This document shows, piece after piece, positions 46,237 through 49,522 of a stretch of 49,522 nucleotides of DNA. Within the stretch, counting starts at the first letter, position 1, and the number at the start of each line of letters is the position of its first letter. Both the position numbers and the translations under genes were made by a program. Source of the stretch: Mesostigma viride (lineage: Eukaryota > Streptophyta > Mesostigmatophyceae > Mesostigmatales > Mesostigmataceae); NCBI GenBank assembly GCA_009746045.1, contig RPFO01001863.1, positions 35,001-84,522 of the forward strand, written 5' to 3'. Below the pieces are notes generated by a model that saw only the letters and a program-made list of their open reading frames with translations, searched no databases and had not been told where the DNA came from.

Positions 46237-48604
46237 GAGGTTGGGAAGAAGAAGCTGGATCGCCTATTCGAAATCTCCAAGGGCGCCAATGCCGAAGATC
46301 AGGCGGTAGCGGATCGGACGCTTGGGCAGGCGCTTCTGGATGTTTGGAATTACAACAGGCTGTACTTGCACGGCGTCGTGAAGCAGGGCAAAGGGCATTT
46401 TATTCCCGATGGCCATTACACGAACCTGCTGGCGTACATCCTGCCGGCCACCAAACAATCAGTCGGGAGGGAAGGGAGTTTGGAGGGGAGTAAGGAGGAT
46501 AAGGGGGAGTTGAGGGAGGAAGAAGGCGAGCGGAAAAAAAACAAGGCCCAACCTTCCCAAATTTCAAATTACAATCGAGTTCTGGCGAACACCTTCCTGC
46601 GCCTCACAAAGGCCAGGCCGGATGATGAGAATGACGTCACACCAGCTTCTGAGGAGACTATGACTCTCAGATGCCGGTTCGCTAACGCCGAGGGCACCAA
46701 GAAGGGGCAAAAGGTGTCCTGGACGTCTGTAAGGAACCTGGCGTCGTTTCCGATGATGGACGCTGTGTGTGAATGCATCATGAGTGGGGAGGTTGGGCCC
46801 GAAAAGCTGTCAAAGAACTTTGGTGGAGTTGGCCAAGGACGTACTTGAGTGCGTTCGCCAATTCATCCTTATTAAGTTTCAGGAAAAGCCCGACTTGGAT
46901 GGCGAATGTAAGGGGGGGGCTGATATGGAGTACAAGGCTTCTCGCTTATTTGAAGAGGTGTTCGGCTTACGACTACTTGGGCGGATGCCAAGGAACAAGG
47001 ACGTCGTCGATCGATTCCTTGCATTTTGGGAGAAGGCCGTCATCATCACGCGCAATGTCGCCTACCTCTTAAAGTCCGAAGGTCTTGCCAATCACCTAAG
47101 GATTCCGAGAAAGGATCTGATGGATAGCAAAATCGATCTAGTGGATCTCCTCGACAAAACCGCTCCGAACTTCAGCATGAAGGGTTCGCACGGCCTTCTG
47201 GACAAGGACTTGTATCTCCACTATCAAAAAAAGATGGAAGGAGGGGAAGGGAAGAAGGAGGCGGTGGTTGAGGCGAAGGAGAAAGTTGCAGGGAAAGGGG
47301 GGGAGAAGGTGGAAGAGAAAAGTGCTGAGCCGATTGAGTATAACTGGCGCAGCATTTCCTGGGATAAGATGACCGTCTGGTATTCTTCTCATAGTCTCCC
47401 TAAAGGCGGCCCTGACAGGAAGAAGGCATTTGTGAGGAGGGTGGCGGCGGAGGTGGCGGTGGGCGACGGTGAGGGCTTCCCATCCACTTTCGCGAGGCAA
47501 GACGATGGCCTGACGCCACTACCGTGCTGTAGAATCCTGAATTTGGATGGTGAGTTCGGCCGCAAGTGGACGTCCTTCAAGGACTTCTGGTGGGGTGACC
47601 ATGACCTCTTTATGGTTCCTCCAAAAAAGACAACTGTCGAACGAGCTTCCGGTTACCACAGGAAGCTTATCGAGCTAGCGACGCAGTTTTTCGAGGAGTT
47701 GCGTCCCATCGTGGTCGTTTTTGGCGGAAAGAAGTCATTGGATGGCTTCGAAGACTTACTGGTTCGGATGGGGAAGATGCCTGACGTCTCGTGGACGTCA
47801 TTGGCGAAGAAGAGGAAGGCTGAGGATGACGCGGAAGGAGATTCGGATGGGGACGAGGGAGGCGAGGGACAGGGAAAGGAAGGAGGGTCGACTCGCAGAG
47901 CGACGTCTACGGGGGGAGAGAAGTCGTCACCGCAGAAGACGTCTAAGGGGGAGAGAAGTCGTCACCGCAGAAGACGTCTAAGGGGGGAGAGAAGTCGTCA
48001 CCGCAGAAGACGCGGGACAAAGGGAAGGGTGGGCAGCGGCCGTCTGTCCAGCCGCAGCCGGAGTCACACCCTTCCAAAAAGCTTCGAAAGGCAGTTGTTC
48101 AAATCTCGGACGACGAAGATGAAGCTGAGCCTGGCGCTTCTGCCCGGCCTGTCGCTCCTTCCGCGCCTACGCGCGTTTCAAAGTATCCCAAGAAAGAGCT
48201 TCGAAGGCAGCCAGTCGAGTCATCATCATCCTCCTCCGAGGAGGAGGAGGAGGAGGAGGGGGAGGAGGGGGAGGGGAGGAGGGGGAGGAGGGGGAGGAGG
48301 GGGAGGAGGAGGAGGAGGAGGAGGAGGAGGAGGAGGAGGAGGAGGAGGAGGAGGAGGAGGAGGAGGAGGAGGAGGAGGAGGAGGAGGAGGAGGAGGAGGG
48401 GGAGGAGGAGGAGGACGGGGATGACGACGAGGAGGAGGAAGATGGAGGGAGGCGGTGATGGAAGGGCAAGGGGTGGAGGGGCAGGAGGGTCAACTCGCAG
48501 AGCGACGTCTGAGGGGAGGAAGAAGCCTGCCGCGCCCTCCAAGTCTTCCGGCTCGTCTCGACCCAAGACAGCTGCTACTCGAGCTCCGAAAGGAATAACA
48601 AAGG
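46237..48604 (+). CDS. gene 2, large exon: globular part, then disordered tail, with two frameshifts
   Basis: Runs from GTGACAG to the donor GTGAGG at 48605, ending in phase 1. Early frame: KKKLDRLFEISKGANAEDQ through IMSGEVGPEKLSK. One extra base near 46815 (AAAGAAC) moves it to TLVELAKDVLECVRQFILIK. A five-G run at 47947-47951, where two tandem copies of the same 38-bp stretch have six, shifts it again. Net length is consistent with both. Notable blocks: WRSISWDKMTVWYSSHS, FKDFWWGDHDLFMVPPKK, RPIVVVFGGKKSLDGFEDLL, then Ser/Lys-rich repeats (EKSSPQKTSKGG), DDEDEAEPGAS and a long purine-coded tract. No family recognised. It could be decayed or mis-sequenced. Confidence 0.65.
47884..47905. repeat. 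family-2 hairpin copy inside coding sequence (1)
   Basis: AGGGTCGACTCGCAGAGCGAC-G: the intron hairpin family lying in the exon and encoding GSTRRATS. Left arm GGGTCG and right arm CGAC still partly pair. Confidence 0.75.
48238..48416. repeat. homopurine (GAG/GGA)n tract, ~180 bp, in the exon
   Basis: Unbroken purine run of GAGGAG, GGGGAG and GGAGGA units. In the expected frame it starts as Glu codons, then reads AGG/Arg after GAGGGGAGG (about 48270). In the neighbouring frame it stays acidic and ends DGDDDEEEEDG, so the tract length is probably wrong by a base at each end or has truly slipped. Minus-strand open frames of poly-Ser/Leu are artefacts. Confidence 0.9.
48484..48508. repeat. family-2 hairpin copy inside coding sequence (2)
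   Basis: GGAGGGTCAACTCGCAGAGC then GACG: second exonic copy, again encoding GGSTRRATS, about 600 bp after the first. Confidence 0.75.
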
Positions 48605-48719
48605 GTGAGGAAATCGCTGTTTTGGTCGTGGCATGTATCCTGAATTTTTTTTTAATTCGTTTGCAATCTATCTACGTTGACTTTAGTCCGTCGTTGATGT
48701 GCCGATTGGTTACGCGCAG

Positions 48720-49249
48720 GTAATGATGTGGTGCGGGCGAACGCTGCGGTGGGCTTCGGTCCTGCAGCTAAACTTACTGCTCAGTCTGAAGGGGTGGAAG
48801 CGAATGCGCAGAGCCAAGAGCCTTATGAGAAGCCTACGCTGTGGATGAGACTTATGGACGGGGAACAGAAACACGGAGCACCGGAGTGCTTCTGGATTGA
48901 TGGGTGGGCCGAGAACACCATGAGAAGGGCCAATGCGAGTAGGGAAAAGCAAAAGTATACCAAGTTACAGGAGGTGAAGTTGTACGGGCAGGTAGGTGGA
49001 TACGATCGGAAATGGAGGGACGTTTGCATGAAGTTTTTTCCAGAAGAGACAGAGGGCGGAAAGTTGCATCGGGGCAAGTTCTGGATGCCTTTGGACTATG
49101 TGAAGAAGGTGGTGACTCTGATGGACGGAAAGAGTTGGAATGATGTGGCAAAGTGGGCACCTGCGATGTCCATCGATCCAAAGAGGAAGAAGTCCAAAAC
49201 AGAAGAGCAGAAATTGGAAGCAGAAGCAAGGAGCAAGAATAAGAAGTGA
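48720..49249 (+). CDS. gene 2, last exon
   Basis: Begins after TACGCGCAG with GT, completing a Gly codon with the G left by the previous exon (phase 1), and ends at TGA 49247. About 176 codons: GNDVVRANAAVGFGPAAK, then PTLWMRLMDGEQKHGAPECF, WIDGWAENTMRRANASREK, a WRDVCMKFFP segment, HRGKFWMPLDYVKKV, and a basic C-terminal tail (PKRKKSK) that could be a nuclear localisation signal. The aromatic-rich globular part matches nothing I recognise. The frame is clean. Confidence 0.75.
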
Positions 49250-49522
49250 CGTTCGAAGACTTTATTTTATGTTGGACGAGTCTTTAGTAAATTCAGTCGA
49301 CTCCGTCTCAAGTGCGACGAATGTATCCATGATATTCTTCAATGAAACAATGCAATTTCACGCTAATGTAAAGTTTTTATGTCACACGAGACTTACAATG
49401 AGATAAATACCCACAAATTGTAATATTTACGTGAAATTTATACGTTCGCAAGCCAAAATTCAAGATTTTTGCCTCAAAATTGAAGGAAAAGTGTCACACA
49501 CTTGGCTTGGACGCGGAACATC
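49250..49522. other. gene 2 3' flank
   Basis: AT-rich sequence after the stop codon. No AATAAA was seen; GATAAATA at about 49403 is the nearest A-rich candidate. No other gene begins before the window ends. Confidence 0.5.

Noticed and set aside
48099-48566. Minus-strand poly-Leu/poly-Ser frames
   Set aside because: They are shadows of the homopurine tract in the plus-strand exon.

Overview
This is a nuclear contig from a eukaryote, not a bacterial locus. It has GT-AG introns (mostly phase 0), long satellite arrays, a degenerate plant-type telomere tract (CCCTAAA) and a plastid-type tRNA-Ser remnant. The last two point to the green lineage (alga or plant), but the species cannot be named from the sequence. 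About half of the window is tandem repeat. The very long reading frames inside those repeats are artefacts of stop-free repeat units. Layout: 1-5239, four blocks of a 30-bp satellite (36, 68, 7 and 36 units) separated by a conserved ~275-bp linker; 5240-6190, more linker copies without satellite; 6191-7841, gene-poor sequence with GGCGCC foldbacks; 7842-8399, nine copies of an exact 62-bp repeat; 8470-11616, gene 1 in three exons; 11932-11963, telomere-like tract; 11970-14595, G/T-rich degenerate repeat; 14724-30947, a 16-kb array of a 40-bp unit with kilobase-scale higher-order copies; 31022-33028, two copies of a dispersed repeat sitting in a (CACACG)n microsatellite; 33029-36358, mostly non-coding with a tRNA remnant; 36359-49249, gene 2 with at least 12 exons, one intron split by a 3.57-kb inverted-repeat transposon. 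Gene 1 looks like a member of a widespread, poorly named eukaryotic transposase-like family (zinc-knuckle cysteines, then D, D and a GHGKG..DG.GG block). Gene 2 would encode about 2,520 residues: an SR/SP-rich and coiled-coil N-terminal part, very acidic stretches, and several globular segments that I do not recognise. The most unusual signal is two families of short palindromes or hairpins that live mainly in introns and are partitioned by gene. CCAACGGCCGTTGG occurs in and around gene 1 and in 33.8-35.6 kb. A hairpin of the form GGGTCACT-TCGCAG-AGTGACCC recurs in 8 of the 11 complete gene-2 introns, and two copies lie inside gene-2 coding sequence. Both genes carry single-base frameshifts, mostly in G runs. 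Intron-phase arithmetic supports each as one missing or extra base, so either the assembly has homopolymer errors or the genes are decaying.
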